Below are positions 1-8,813 of a DNA stretch of 64,000 nt, one piece after another. Position numbers and translations under genes: made by a program. This DNA comes from CBDCGS01 sp965216915 (lineage in GTDB: Bacteria > Pseudomonadota > Alphaproteobacteria > UBA828), in the NCBI GenBank assembly GCA_965216915.1, contig CBDCGS010000011.1, positions 496,001-560,000 of the forward strand, given 5' to 3'. Positions within the stretch are counted from its first letter, which is position 1; each line of letters starts with the position of its first letter. The notes under the pieces were generated by a model. It was not told the origin of the DNA, made no database searches, and saw only the letters and a list, made by a program, of their open reading frames with translations.

Positions 1-2
1 CC

Positions 3-629
3 ATGTCGAGGCGCTTCGGCGGCACCGGTCTCGGTCTCGCGATCGTGCATGAGCTGGCTGAGCTGATGGGTGGCGCAATCGTGGTCGAGAGCACGGTCGG
101 CGAAGGCTCAACATTCACCATCACGCTCACGCTCGACATCGCGGACGCGAATGAACTCGAGGATGCGGATGCACGCTCGCACGCCGGCAACATGGTCAAA
201 TTCGACGCCAGCGTGCTCCTCGTGGAAGACAATCTAGTCAATCTCGAGCTCGCCGAGGCGAGCCTCACGGACTTCGGATGCGCCGTCACATGCGCCACCA
301 ACGGCGCGGAGGGCGTCGAGGCCTGGCGCGCCGGTTCCTTCGACTTGATCCTGATGGACTGCCAAATGCCGACGATGGACGGTTTCGAGGCAACCGCCCA
401 CATCCGCGCGGCAGAAGCGGCTCACGGGGACGGTGTCCACATCCCGATCGTGGCCTTGACGGCTCATGTGCTCGAAGAACACCGCGACCAATGCCTCGCC
501 GCCGGAATGGACGATTACCTCTCCAAGCCATTCGACCGGGAATCGCTTTCGGCGATGCTCCGGAAATGGTTAACCGAACGGCAGCCAACGACCACGCCCC
601 CGTCGACACGCTTGCGCGGCGCCGCATAG
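3..629 (+). CDS. Hybrid sensor histidine kinase, C-terminal part (5' end outside window)
   Basis: This is the 3' end of a gene that begins upstream of the window. The first ~45 residues carry the end of an HATPase_c domain with the G2 box GGTGLGLAIV. A receiver domain follows at about residues 68-190, with VEDN acidic residues, phospho-acceptor Asp in LILMDCQMP, the ALTA switch region and the KPF lysine. This arrangement is typical of hybrid kinases that pass phosphate to an Hpt protein. The sensor part is not visible, so the stimulus is unknown. An 8-bp hairpin at 655-680 lies just downstream. It is unrelated in orientation or spacing to the protease gene, which appears to have its own start region. 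Confidence 0.9.
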   Translation: MSRRFGGTGLGLAIVHELAELMGGAIVVESTVGEGSTFTITLTLDIADANELEDADARSHAGNMVKFDASVLLVEDNLVNLELAEASLTDFGCAVTCATNGAEGVEAWRAGSFDLILMDCQMPTMDGFEATAHIRAAEAAHGDGVHIPIVALTAHVLEEHRDQCLAAGMDDYLSKPFDRESLSAMLRKWLTERQPTTTPPSTRLRGAA

Positions 630-654
630 CAGCGAAAGCCGTCTCGCGGCAAAG

Positions 655-680
655 CGCATCCGATCCTGCGAACGGATGCG
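655..680 (+). terminator. Hairpin after the hybrid kinase, possible terminator
   Basis: Perfect 8-bp inverted repeat CGCATCCG / CGGATGCG with a 10-nt loop, 25 bp past the kinase stop codon. There is no U-run after it, so factor-independent termination is only a possibility. Confidence 0.4.
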
Positions 681-811
681 GCCGCCGCCGACCCATTGGA
701 TTTGTATGGAATTGTGACCAATCCGTTCCGGATTGTTAGCGGGTGCCCTGCATTCTCGGTGGTCCATACCAATTTCACCCACCACGCCCCTCCAAACCTA
801 AGGACCGATCG

Positions 812-2560
812 ATGGCGGACACGCTGAGGCACGAGATGCCGCTTTCCTGGGATGCTCTTTTCGACACAACGACCGATCGGTCGACCTTGGATTTTGGCCA
901 TGTCGTGGCCGCACTCGCGCGCACCAAGCATGCCGGTCACGACCATGACCACGACCATGAAGAGGAGCTGACCTCCGAGGCCGCACCAAAGGACGGCGGC
1001 GGCGGCAAAGGCGGCGGCAAGGGCGGCGGTGGACCGAAAGACGGCGGGTCCAACAACACGGCACCGACGGATCTGTCGCTGTCGAATAGCGCGATCGCGG
1101 AAAACAGCGAAGCCGGCGCGCAGGTCGGCAAGCTTTCGGCGCAGGACCCCGACAAGCGCGAATCGTTCACCTACGAGCTGTTGGACGACGCGGGCGGGCG
1201 CTTCGTGCTCGATGGCAATACGGTCAGGGTCGCGGCGAACGCGGATCTCGACTACGAGACGCAGACCAGCCACGAAATCCTGGTTCGGGTCACCGACAAA
1301 GCCGGCAACACTTACGAAGAAACCCTGGTCATCGCGGTCACGGATGTCGATGAGACCGGCGGCGGGGGCGGGGACGGAACCGGCGGCGGTGACGGGACCG
1401 GCGGCGGAGGCGGCGAGGTTCCCTATTACGTCCAGGCGATTCTCGCCGACGACGTTTATCGCTGGAACTATGGCGATCCCGTCGGCACCGCCGTGACGCT
1501 CACCTTCGGCTTCCTGGACGCGGTGCCGGACTACTATTCGTCGACCGCCACGGAGCGAAATAACTTCTCGGCATTCAACCAGAAGCAGCAGGACGCGACG
1601 CGCGCCGTTCTGGATCACATCGAAACGTTCGCCAACATCACGTTCGTCGAGACCAGCGGCGATAGCGCTCAGCTCACCTACGCCAATGCCTCGCTCGGCT
1701 CGGGGATCGGGGCCTGGGCGTATTATCCCTCGACCTACTACGACGTTGGCGGCGATGTTTGGATCAACAACCAATACAGCGCGCAGCTCGACCCGGACGT
1801 GGGGGATTACGCCTATATGACCCTGCTGCACGAGACCGGGCACGCGCTCGGCCTGGCCCATCCCGGCGACTACAACGCTGGCTCGGACGACGGGACGGGC
1901 GCGCTCTATCTGCCCGTCGAGGAGGAGAACCGCCAGTACACGGTGATGTCCTACACCGGGCATCCCGACAACGGCAACATCGAGCCCATGACGATGATGC
2001 TGTACGACATCGCCGCCCTGCAGCACCTCTACGGCGCGAATATGAGCCACGCGGCCGGCAACGACGTCTACGACTTCTCGGGCATCCACAATGTGATCCA
2101 AACCGTGTGGGACGCCGGCGGCTTCGACGTGTTCGATGCCTCGGGCGAGGTCAACCGGGTGGTGCTCGACCTCCGCGACGGGCACTTTAGCTCGGTCGGC
2201 ACCTATGGCTCCGGCGGCCTCGCGGTCAACAACATCGCGATCGCGTTCGACGCCGTCATCGAGGGTGCGGTCGGCGGTGCGGGGGCCGACACGCTGATCG
2301 GCAACGATGCCAACAACCAGCTCACGGGCGGTGCGGGCGCCGATCAGTTCGTGTTCAACCTCGATTGGGGCAGCGACACGGTGACCGACTTCGAAGACGG
2401 CCTAGACCAGCTCGTTTTCGAAGGCACAGGACTCGGCTTCACCGATTTCAGCATCGCCCACGACGGCAGCAACGCGATCGTGAGCGACGGCCTGAACGAC
2501 ATCACCTTCGTCGGCGTCGCCGACGGCGCGCTGGGCCAGGAAGACTTCCTCTTCGTCTAG
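812..2560 (+). CDS. Serralysin-like (M10) metalloprotease with cadherin-like domain and RTX-type C-terminus
   Basis: 582 aa, probably secreted. In order: a His/Asp-rich stretch (HAGHDHDHDHEEE, about residues 40-53), a Gly/Lys-rich linker, a cadherin-like domain (~85-195, with DLDYE and VRVTDKAGN), a second Gly-rich linker, and a peptidase domain (~210-430). The zinc site HETGHALGLAH is near residue 340 and the Met-turn VMSY near 378. The end carries degenerate calcium-binding nonapeptides (GGAGADTLIGN, GGAGADQFVF) and a hydrophobic tail, as in substrates of type I secretion. There is no Sec signal, consistent with that route. The ATG at 812 is preferred to an in-frame ATG at 743 because homologous sequence begins only after it. 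No T1SS genes are in the window. The substrate is unknown. Confidence 0.9.
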   Translation: MADTLRHEMPLSWDALFDTTTDRSTLDFGHVVAALARTKHAGHDHDHDHEEELTSEAAPKDGGGGKGGGKGGGGPKDGGSNNTAPTDLSLSNSAIAENSEAGAQVGKLSAQDPDKRESFTYELLDDAGGRFVLDGNTVRVAANADLDYETQTSHEILVRVTDKAGNTYEETLVIAVTDVDETGGGGGDGTGGGDGTGGGGGEVPYYVQAILADDVYRWNYGDPVGTAVTLTFGFLDAVPDYYSSTATERNNFSAFNQKQQDATRAVLDHIETFANITFVETSGDSAQLTYANASLGSGIGAWAYYPSTYYDVGGDVWINNQYSAQLDPDVGDYAYMTLLHETGHALGLAHPGDYNAGSDDGTGALYLPVEEENRQYTVMSYTGHPDNGNIEPMTMMLYDIAALQHLYGANMSHAAGNDVYDFSGIHNVIQTVWDAGGFDVFDASGEVNRVVLDLRDGHFSSVGTYGSGGLAVNNIAIAFDAVIEGAVGGAGADTLIGNDANNQLTGGAGADQFVFNLDWGSDTVTDFEDGLDQLVFEGTGLGFTDFSIAHDGSNAIVSDGLNDITFVGVADGALGQEDFLFV

Positions 2561-2612
2561 CGCGAAGCCGCAAACCGGGCCGCGCGTGCGGCGCGCCCGC
2601 AGCTCGACCCCC

Positions 2613-2649
2613 CGCGCGGGCGACCATCGAACGGCGGACCGCCCGCGCG
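2613..2649 (+). terminator. GC-rich hairpin after the protease gene
   Basis: 10-bp perfect stem CGCGCGGGCG / CGCCCGCGCG with a 17-nt loop in the 158-bp gap between the protease and the MetE-like gene. It lacks a U-tract and is a candidate terminator only. Confidence 0.35.
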
Positions 2650-2718
2650 CCTCCCCTCGACCGTCCCCGGCGGCTATGCGACCATGCCGGTCGGGACATA
2701 GACGCCAGGGGATGGGCG

Positions 2719-3861
2719 ATGAAACTCAGCACCGATCGGATCTTGACCACGCATGTCGGCAGCCTGCCGCGCCCGGCCGCGGTTGCCGAGATGCTGTTGG
2801 CCAAGGAAGACGGCAGCCTCGCGGATCAATCCGCCTTCGACGCCGTCATTCGGTCGGCCGTGCAGGAGGTCGTCGGGAAGCAGGTCGAGGTCGGCATCGA
2901 CATCGTCTCCGACGGCGAGATGAGCAAGATCGGCTACTCCACCTACATCAAGGATCGCCTCAACGGCTTCTCCGGCGATAGCCCGCGCCGCGTGCCGGCG
3001 GATCTCGCGCTCTATCCGGACTACGTGGCGCGGATCGCCGCGGAGGGACAGACGCCAAAGATCAAGCGCGCGATGTGCACCGGCGCGATCAGCGTGCGCG
3101 ACGACGCGCCGCTCCAAACCGACATCCAAAATCTCCGCGATGCCATCGATGCCGCCGGCCCGGTCGAGGGGTTCATGAATGCGGCCTCACCCGGCGTGAT
3201 TTCGGTGTTTCAGCCCAATCAGCACTATTCGAGCGAGGAGGCCTACCTCGCCGCCCTGGCCGATGTCATGCGCGCCGAATATGAGGCGATCCACCAGGCG
3301 GGCTTCGTGATCCAGCTCGATTGTCCGGACCTCGCGATGGGTCGCCACACCATGTACAGCGAGGCCGACGACGCGACCTTCGTGCGCCATGCCGAGGCGC
3401 AGGTCGAGGCGCTCAACCATGCGCTCGAGAATGTACCGGCGGAGGGCGCGCGGCTTCACCTTTGTTGGGGCAACTATGAGGGCCCGCATGTCTGCGACAT
3501 CGATCTCGATGCGATCTACGACGTCGTGATGAAAGCCAAGCCCCAGGCCATCTCGTTCGAAGCGTCGAACCCGCGCCACGCCCACGAATGGGCGGTCTTC
3601 GCCGAACGCGGCGTGCCCGAGGGCAAAGTGCTCATGCCGGGCGTGATCGACTCGGTCTCGAACTTCGTCGAGCACCCCAAGCTGATCGCCGAGCGGATCT
3701 GCCGCTTCGCCGACATCGTGGGCCGCGAGCGCGTGTTGGCGGGCACCGATTGCGGCTTCGCCACCTTCGCCGGCTTCGGCAAGATCGACCCGGCGATCTG
3801 CTACGCCAAGCTCAAGTCGCTCGCCGAGGGCGCCGAGATCGCGAGCGCGTGGCTTTGGTAG
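2719..3861 (+). CDS. MetE-like cobalamin-independent methyltransferase (catalytic half only)
   Basis: 380 aa, matching the C-terminal catalytic barrel of cobalamin-independent methionine synthase. The first residues include TTHVGSLPRP, a family hallmark. The zinc ligands are visible as H-x-C in HLCWGN (~245), Glu in SFEASNPRH (~280) and Cys in GTDCGFATF (~344). Full MetE is about 750 aa with a second N-terminal barrel. Short proteins like this one occur in many alphaproteobacteria and probably transfer methyl groups to or from other thiols, so methionine synthesis should not be assumed. An AGGGG Shine-Dalgarno lies 8 nt before the ATG. The 3' end overlaps the next gene, suggesting cotranscription with the amidotransferase and the hydratase. 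Confidence 0.88.
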   Translation: MKLSTDRILTTHVGSLPRPAAVAEMLLAKEDGSLADQSAFDAVIRSAVQEVVGKQVEVGIDIVSDGEMSKIGYSTYIKDRLNGFSGDSPRRVPADLALYPDYVARIAAEGQTPKIKRAMCTGAISVRDDAPLQTDIQNLRDAIDAAGPVEGFMNAASPGVISVFQPNQHYSSEEAYLAALADVMRAEYEAIHQAGFVIQLDCPDLAMGRHTMYSEADDATFVRHAEAQVEALNHALENVPAEGARLHLCWGNYEGPHVCDIDLDAIYDVVMKAKPQAISFEASNPRHAHEWAVFAERGVPEGKVLMPGVIDSVSNFVEHPKLIAERICRFADIVGRERVLAGTDCGFATFAGFGKIDPAICYAKLKSLAEGAEIASAWLW

Positions 3862-4580
3862 CGCCGTCGGTCCTCGTCCTGCAGCATTCGGAGATCGACG
3901 TCCCGGGGCATTTCGGGGACTCCATGGACGCGCAGGGCGTAGCCTGGCAGGCCCTCGACATGCACGAGGCCCCGGCGCTGCCACTTGCGACCGATTACGA
4001 CGCGCTTCTCGTCATGGGTGGCCCGCAGCAGGTCGATGAGGAAGCGCTCTATCCCTGGCTCGCGGACGAGAAGGCGCTGATCCGCGATGCGGCCGCGCGC
4101 GCCGTTCCCGTGCTCGGCGTCTGTCTCGGCTGCCAGCTCATCGCCGACGCGCTCGGCGGCCGCGTTGCACCGCTGGCGCGGCCGGAGGTCGGCATCATGC
4201 CGTTCACCTTGACCGCGGCCGGTGGCACGGACCCGCTCTTCGCGGGCTTGCCGGAAACGCCGCTGACCATGCAGTGGCACCTCAACGCCGTGGTCGATCT
4301 TCCTCCGGGCGCCACGCATCTCGCACGCTCGGAGGCTTGCGCGGTCCAGGCATTCCGGGTGGGCGATGCGGTCTATGGCGTGCAATTCCACATGGAGGTC
4401 ACGCGCGACCTCGTTGCGCGCACGAGCCTCTTTCCCGACTATGTCGAAGCGCTCGAGGCCACCGAGGGCGACGGCGCGTTCGCACGCGTGGTCGCGGCGA
4501 CGGGCGCGCATGGGGAAACGCTACGCGCGCAGGCGCACCGGCTTTTCGGGAATTTTCTGGCACTCGTGCAACAACCGTAA
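3849..4580 (+). CDS. Class I glutamine amidotransferase domain protein (copy 1)
   Basis: About 243 aa GATase1-type protein. Nucleophile Cys in LGVCLGCQL, catalytic His in YGVQFHMEV, oxyanion loop MGGPQQ. It is a stand-alone domain like the GMP-synthase-related amidotransferases, with no synthetase domain, so the ammonia acceptor or true hydrolytic substrate (possibly a gamma-glutamyl compound) is unknown. No ATG is available; GTG at 3849 or TTG at 3855 both overlap the stop of the MetE-like gene and give translational coupling. Two further paralogues lie at 27.6-29.0 kb. The partner Cys-His-Glu triad appears intact (E in HMEV). Confidence 0.85.
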   Translation: MALVAPSVLVLQHSEIDVPGHFGDSMDAQGVAWQALDMHEAPALPLATDYDALLVMGGPQQVDEEALYPWLADEKALIRDAAARAVPVLGVCLGCQLIADALGGRVAPLARPEVGIMPFTLTAAGGTDPLFAGLPETPLTMQWHLNAVVDLPPGATHLARSEACAVQAFRVGDAVYGVQFHMEVTRDLVARTSLFPDYVEALEATEGDGAFARVVAATGAHGETLRAQAHRLFGNFLALVQQP

Positions 4581-4631
4581 GTGCGGACGACGGCGAGAGC
4601 GTCGAGGGCGACAGCAAGGGGAGACAGTCAG

Positions 4632-5417
4632 ATGGAGCGGGCAGCGATCGAAAAGGCGGGCACCATGCTCTGGGACGCGCGGCAGAACGGCACCCAGCTG
4701 GCAGCGCTACCCGACGAATGCCGACCCTCGAGCATCGAGGAAGCCTATGCGATCCAAGATGCTCTCACGGCGGCGAGCGGCCTCGCGGTCGCCGGCTACA
4801 AGGTCGGCGCAACCAACGCGAACGTGCAGGCGAAGTTTGGCGTCGACACGCCGTTCTCGGGCCGCGTGTTCGCCCCGTTCGTGAGCGCGAGCCCAAGCGT
4901 CATACCGCGCGGTGCCGTCAATTTCTACGTGATCGAGGCGGAGTTCGATTTCCACATGGCGCGCGGCCTGCCGCCGCGCGCGGCGCCCTACACCCGCGAG
5001 GAGCTGCGCGAGGCCGTCGCGTCGGTGAGCCCGGCGATCGAGGTGCCCGATTCGCGCTACGAGGACTGGCTCACGATGACCGCAGCCGATCTCGTCGCTG
5101 ACAATGCGATCGGCGCACACCTCACGGTCGGCGCGCCTGCGGCGGGTGGTCTGGACCACGATCTCGCCGGCCAAGCGGTGACGGTACGCGTCAACGGCGA
5201 GGTGGTGAGCGAAGGCGCCGGCGCGAACGTGCTCGGCGACCCCTGGGAGGTCATGGTCTGGCTCGCCAACAATCTGAGCAGCCGCGGCTTCGGCCTCGAA
5301 GCGGGCCAGGTCGTCACCACAGGAAGTGCGGCGGACGTCGTGAGCGTCAGCCCCGGCGATACCGTGGTGGCCGAGTTCGGCGCCCTCGGCGACGCCACGG
5401 TGCATTTCGAGGGCTAG
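4632..5417 (+). CDS. 2-keto-4-pentenoate hydratase / fumarylacetoacetate hydrolase-family protein
   Basis: 261 aa, the usual length of MhpD/DmpE-type hydratases. Recognisable parts are YKVGATN, the metal-binding acidic cluster in VIEAEFDFHMA (~101-111), PAIEVPDSR, the hydrophobic core LVADNAIGAHLTVG and the tail TTGSAADVV. Enzymes of this family hydrate 2-oxo-pent-4-enoates in meta-cleavage pathways or decarboxylate oxo-diacids. No ring-cleavage dioxygenase lies beside it, so the substrate is open. AGGGGAG sits about 9 nt before the ATG. It is 51 bp after the amidotransferase and likely shares its transcript. Confidence 0.88.
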   Translation: MERAAIEKAGTMLWDARQNGTQLAALPDECRPSSIEEAYAIQDALTAASGLAVAGYKVGATNANVQAKFGVDTPFSGRVFAPFVSASPSVIPRGAVNFYVIEAEFDFHMARGLPPRAAPYTREELREAVASVSPAIEVPDSRYEDWLTMTAADLVADNAIGAHLTVGAPAAGGLDHDLAGQAVTVRVNGEVVSEGAGANVLGDPWEVMVWLANNLSSRGFGLEAGQVVTTGSAADVVSVSPGDTVVAEFGALGDATVHFEG

Positions 5418-5445
5418 CCGCCGGACGGCGCGTGACGCGCAAGTC

Positions 5446-5700
5446 TTAAGACCGTGTATTCAGGAAATAGCGATCCGTCCCGCCGCAATCAGGCAATCCC
5501 ATTGCTCGAAGCAAGCCGCCCACGATTGAGCCGTGATCTTGCGTCGTCGCATCGTAGTCGATTGCGAGAACATCTCCGAGAGTCGAGCAAACGTGGACGA
5601 TTTCATCGCGGGCACCTTGGTGCGGGCTGCCGAGGACGTTAAGAAACGCGCCGCCTGATCCGAGCGCAGCCGCTCGCGGGCCGGTTTGCCAATCTTTCAC
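5446..5700 (-). CDS. Possible small hypothetical protein
   Basis: An 84-aa frame beginning with GTG and preceded by AGGCGG. It lies alone in the 373-bp gap between the hydratase and acyl-CoA ligase genes. Composition is mixed and protein-like (for example GSPHQGARDEIVHVCSTLG), but third-position GC is lower than in neighbouring genes and no family is recognised. It could be a relic or chance frame. Nothing else was identified in this gap. Confidence 0.25.
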   Translation of the reverse strand: MKDWQTGPRAAALGSGGAFLNVLGSPHQGARDEIVHVCSTLGDVLAIDYDATTQDHGSIVGGLLRAMGLPDCGGTDRYFLNTRS

Positions 5701-5790
5701 CGTTGCCGCCTATCGTGACGGCTTGACCAACGCGCGCCGCGCGCGTACCTCTGATTGCGCCGAAAACGCGCGCTTGGCGGGGGAAATGCC

Positions 5791-7512
5791 ATGCCACAGG
5801 CGCAAGCACAGCGCGAACCCCATCTTTGGGAAAAATCTTATCCGTCGGATGTCGATTGGCGCGCGCCAATCCCGACCAAGCCCGTCCATACGCTGATCGA
5901 GGACGCCGCAAAGACCTATCGCGACCGCCCGGCCTGCGACTTCATGGGCAAGGTCTACAGCTATGGCGAGATCGGGGCGTTGGTCGACCGTGCGGCGAAG
6001 GGGCTCCAGGGCCTCGGTGTCGTCAAGGGCACCAAGGTCGCGATTCTGCTGCCAAACTGCCCGGCCTTCATCGTGCTCTATCACGCCATCCTCAAGGCCG
6101 GCGGCACGGTCGTTAACTCTAATCCGCTCTATGCCATCGAGGAGCTGAAGGACCAGATCGAGGATTCCGAGGCCGATTTCATGGCAACGCTCGATCTCAA
6201 GATCCTCTACGACAAGGCGGCTGCGACATTGCGACAAAGCAGGCTCAAACGCCTCATCGTCTGTCCCATGGCCGAGCAGCTGCCCTTCCCGAAAAGCCTG
6301 CTCTTCCCGCTCGTGAAGGGGCGGGAGATCGCCAAGGTGCCGCGCGACGACGCGCATGTCCTGTTCAAGACGCTCACGGCCAACGACGGGCACCCGGAGC
6401 CGGTCGCGCTCGACATCGAGACCGATTTGGCGGTGCTGCAATATACCGGCGGCACCACCGGGATCCCCAAAGGGGCCATGCTGACCCACGCCAACCTTTA
6501 CGCGAACACCGTGCAGTCCACGATGATGTTCCCGGGTGCGGAGGTCGGCGCCGAGACCGTGGTCGGTGTGCTGCCGTTTTTCCATGTCTTCGCCATGACG
6601 GTGGTGATGAACTTCAGCATCCGCATCGGCGCGAAGGTAATCCTGCTGCCGCGCTTCGAACTGGAAACGGTGCTCAAGACCATTCACAAGGAACGCCCCA
6701 CCCTCTTTCCCGCGGTGCCGACGATCTATATCGCGATCAATGGCCATCCGGACGTCGCCGCCAAGAAATACGACCTCTCGTCGATCAAGTTCTGCCTCTC
6801 GGGCGGTGCCGCGCTGCCGGGTGAGGTGCAGGAAACCTTCCAGCGGCTCTCCGGCTGCACCCTGGTGGAGGGCTACGGCTTGAGCGAAACCTCGCCCGTC
6901 ACCATGGTCAATCCGCCGAGTGGTGAGAGCCGCGAGGGATCGCTCGGGCTTCCGATACCGGGAACCGTGGTCCAGATCGCCTCGCTCGACGACCCCAGCG
7001 AGGTGCTCCCGCAGGGCGAGACCGGCGAAATCTGCATTGCGGGTCCTCAGGTGATGGCGGGCTATTGGAAACGGCCCGAGGAAACCGAAACGGCCTTCAT
7101 CGGCGGACACTTTCACACCGGCGATGTCGGCTATATCGACGAGGCCGGCTACGTCTACCTGATCGACCGCCTCAAGGAGGTGATCATCGCCGGCGGCTAC
7201 AATGTGTATCCGCGTCATGTCGAGGAGGCGATCTACAAGCACCCCGCGGTGCACGAGGTCACCGTCATCGGTGTCGACGACGCCTACCGTCAGCAAACGG
7301 TCAAGGCGTTCGTGCGGCTCAAAGAGGGCGAGACGCTGGACGAAGACGCGCTCCGCGACTTCTTGAAAGACCGTCTGTCCCCGATCGAGACGCCGAAGGA
7401 GATCGAATTCCGCGCCGAACTACCGAAAACCGTGATCGGCAAGCTCTCCAAGAAAGAACTCATCGCCGAGGAAGCTGCGAAGCAAGCCGGGGCGGGCGAT
7501 GCCGCCGAGTGA
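5791..7512 (+). CDS. fadD: Long-chain fatty acid-CoA ligase (FadD-type)
   Basis: 573 aa AMP-binding enzyme that activates fatty or related carboxylic acids to acyl-CoA in an ATP-dependent, two-step reaction. The phosphate loop YTGGTTGIPKGA lies at ~217-228, the A5-type motif YGLSETSPV near 361, and the hinge and core motifs TGDVGYID, DRLKEVIIAGGYNVYP and the C-terminal catalytic Lys in GKLSKKEL. The start at 5791 follows a GGCGGGGGA ribosome site; a nearby ATG at 5786 is out of frame. It heads a run of beta-oxidation genes on the same strand, supporting a fatty acid substrate. Confidence 0.93.
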   Translation: MPQAQAQREPHLWEKSYPSDVDWRAPIPTKPVHTLIEDAAKTYRDRPACDFMGKVYSYGEIGALVDRAAKGLQGLGVVKGTKVAILLPNCPAFIVLYHAILKAGGTVVNSNPLYAIEELKDQIEDSEADFMATLDLKILYDKAAATLRQSRLKRLIVCPMAEQLPFPKSLLFPLVKGREIAKVPRDDAHVLFKTLTANDGHPEPVALDIETDLAVLQYTGGTTGIPKGAMLTHANLYANTVQSTMMFPGAEVGAETVVGVLPFFHVFAMTVVMNFSIRIGAKVILLPRFELETVLKTIHKERPTLFPAVPTIYIAINGHPDVAAKKYDLSSIKFCLSGGAALPGEVQETFQRLSGCTLVEGYGLSETSPVTMVNPPSGESREGSLGLPIPGTVVQIASLDDPSEVLPQGETGEICIAGPQVMAGYWKRPEETETAFIGGHFHTGDVGYIDEAGYVYLIDRLKEVIIAGGYNVYPRHVEEAIYKHPAVHEVTVIGVDDAYRQQTVKAFVRLKEGETLDEDALRDFLKDRLSPIETPKEIEFRAELPKTVIGKLSKKELIAEEAAKQAGAGDAAE

Positions 7513-7676
7513 GCGACACCAGAGCACGCCGGCGGAAACTCTTGGCCGCTGGGCCCGATGAACCCACATTCTGATATGGTGTCGGCATTCGCCAGCTCAT
7601 TACCACTCGGGGCGCGCCCGCGCCCAGCGTCCTCAAAGACGCGCCCAACAATCAGTCGATCGCGAGGCTAGTCACG

Positions 7677-8813
7677 ATGAAACCCGTCGTCATCGCCGGA
7701 TTTGTCCGGTCGCCCTTCCAATTCGCGCACAAAGGCGCCTTCGTCGAGAAACGGCCCGACGATCTTGCCGCCGATGTCGTCAAGGCGTTGATCGAGCAGA
7801 CCGGGGTCGACCCGGCCGAGATCGAAGATCTCATCCTCGGCTGTGCCTTCCCGGAAGGCGAGCAAGGCTTCAATATGGCGCGCATCGTCGGCCTGATCGC
7901 CGAATTCCCGATCTCGGTGGCCGGAACCACCGTGAACCGGTTCTGCGGCTCGTCGATGCAGGCGATCCACATGGCGGCGGGCGCGATCCAGCTCGACGCG
8001 GGCGAAGCCTTCGTCTGCGCCGGCGTTGAATCGATGTCGCGCGTCCCGATGGGCGGCTTCAATCCCATGCCGAACCCGGAGCTCTACGAGAAGAACGAAG
8101 GCGCCTACATGGCGATGGGCGAAACCGCCGAGAACCTGGCGCGCAAATACCAGATCACGCGCGACGAGCAAGAGGCGCTCGCGGTCACGAGCCACCGGAG
8201 CGCGACGGCCGCATGGGACGCGGACAAGTTCGCCGGCGAGGTCATCCCCATCGAGACCGATGACGGCACGGTGGAGCGCGACGGCTGCATCCGCCCCGAC
8301 ACCAACGCCGAGGCGCTCGCCGGCCTCGAGCCCGCCTTCGACGCCGAAGGCACAGTCACCGCTGGCACCTCCTCGCCTCTGACCGATGGTGCGGCGGCTG
8401 TGCTGGTGTGCACCGAGGCGTTCGCGGCCAAGCATAATCTCGCGGTGCTGGCGCGCCTCAAATCGATCGCGGTGGCCGGCTGCCAGCCGGAGATCATGGG
8501 CTATGGCCCGGTGGTCTCGACCGAAAAGGCGCTGGCACGCGCCGGTCTCAAGATGGCCGACATCGACATCATCGAGCTCAACGAGGCGTTCGCGGTGCAG
8601 GCGCTCGCCTGCGTGCGCGAGCTTTCGATCGACCTCGATAAGATGAACATCGACGGCGGCGCGATCGCGATCGGCCATCCGCTCGGCGCGACCGGCGCAC
8701 GCATCACCGGCAAGGCGGCGCAGCTCCTCAAGCGCGAGGACAAGCGCTATGCGCTGGCGACGCAATGCATCGGCGGCGGCCAGGGGATCTCCACGATTCT
8801 CGAGGCGGCCTAA
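7677..8813 (+). CDS. fadA: Acetyl-CoA acyltransferase (thiolase)
   Basis: 378 aa thiolase that cleaves 3-ketoacyl-CoA with CoA. Nucleophile Cys is in NRFCGSSMQA (~89), the catalytic His in IGHPLGATGAR (~333), and the second Cys in TQCIGGGQG (~364). All three are intact. Length is slightly shorter than the usual 390. The stop overlaps the start of the following dehydrogenase/hydratase gene as TAATG, a strong sign of coupled expression and of the alpha/beta trifunctional complex. The degradative rather than biosynthetic role is inferred from this neighbour. The 164 bp upstream hold no other gene. Confidence 0.92.
   Translation: MKPVVIAGFVRSPFQFAHKGAFVEKRPDDLAADVVKALIEQTGVDPAEIEDLILGCAFPEGEQGFNMARIVGLIAEFPISVAGTTVNRFCGSSMQAIHMAAGAIQLDAGEAFVCAGVESMSRVPMGGFNPMPNPELYEKNEGAYMAMGETAENLARKYQITRDEQEALAVTSHRSATAAWDADKFAGEVIPIETDDGTVERDGCIRPDTNAEALAGLEPAFDAEGTVTAGTSSPLTDGAAAVLVCTEAFAAKHNLAVLARLKSIAVAGCQPEIMGYGPVVSTEKALARAGLKMADIDIIELNEAFAVQALACVRELSIDLDKMNIDGGAIAIGHPLGATGARITGKAAQLLKREDKRYALATQCIGGGQGISTILEAA

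Noticed and set aside
515..2185. 556-residue minus-strand frame opposite the serralysin gene
   Set aside because: The + strand frame has zinc and RTX motifs; the other has none.
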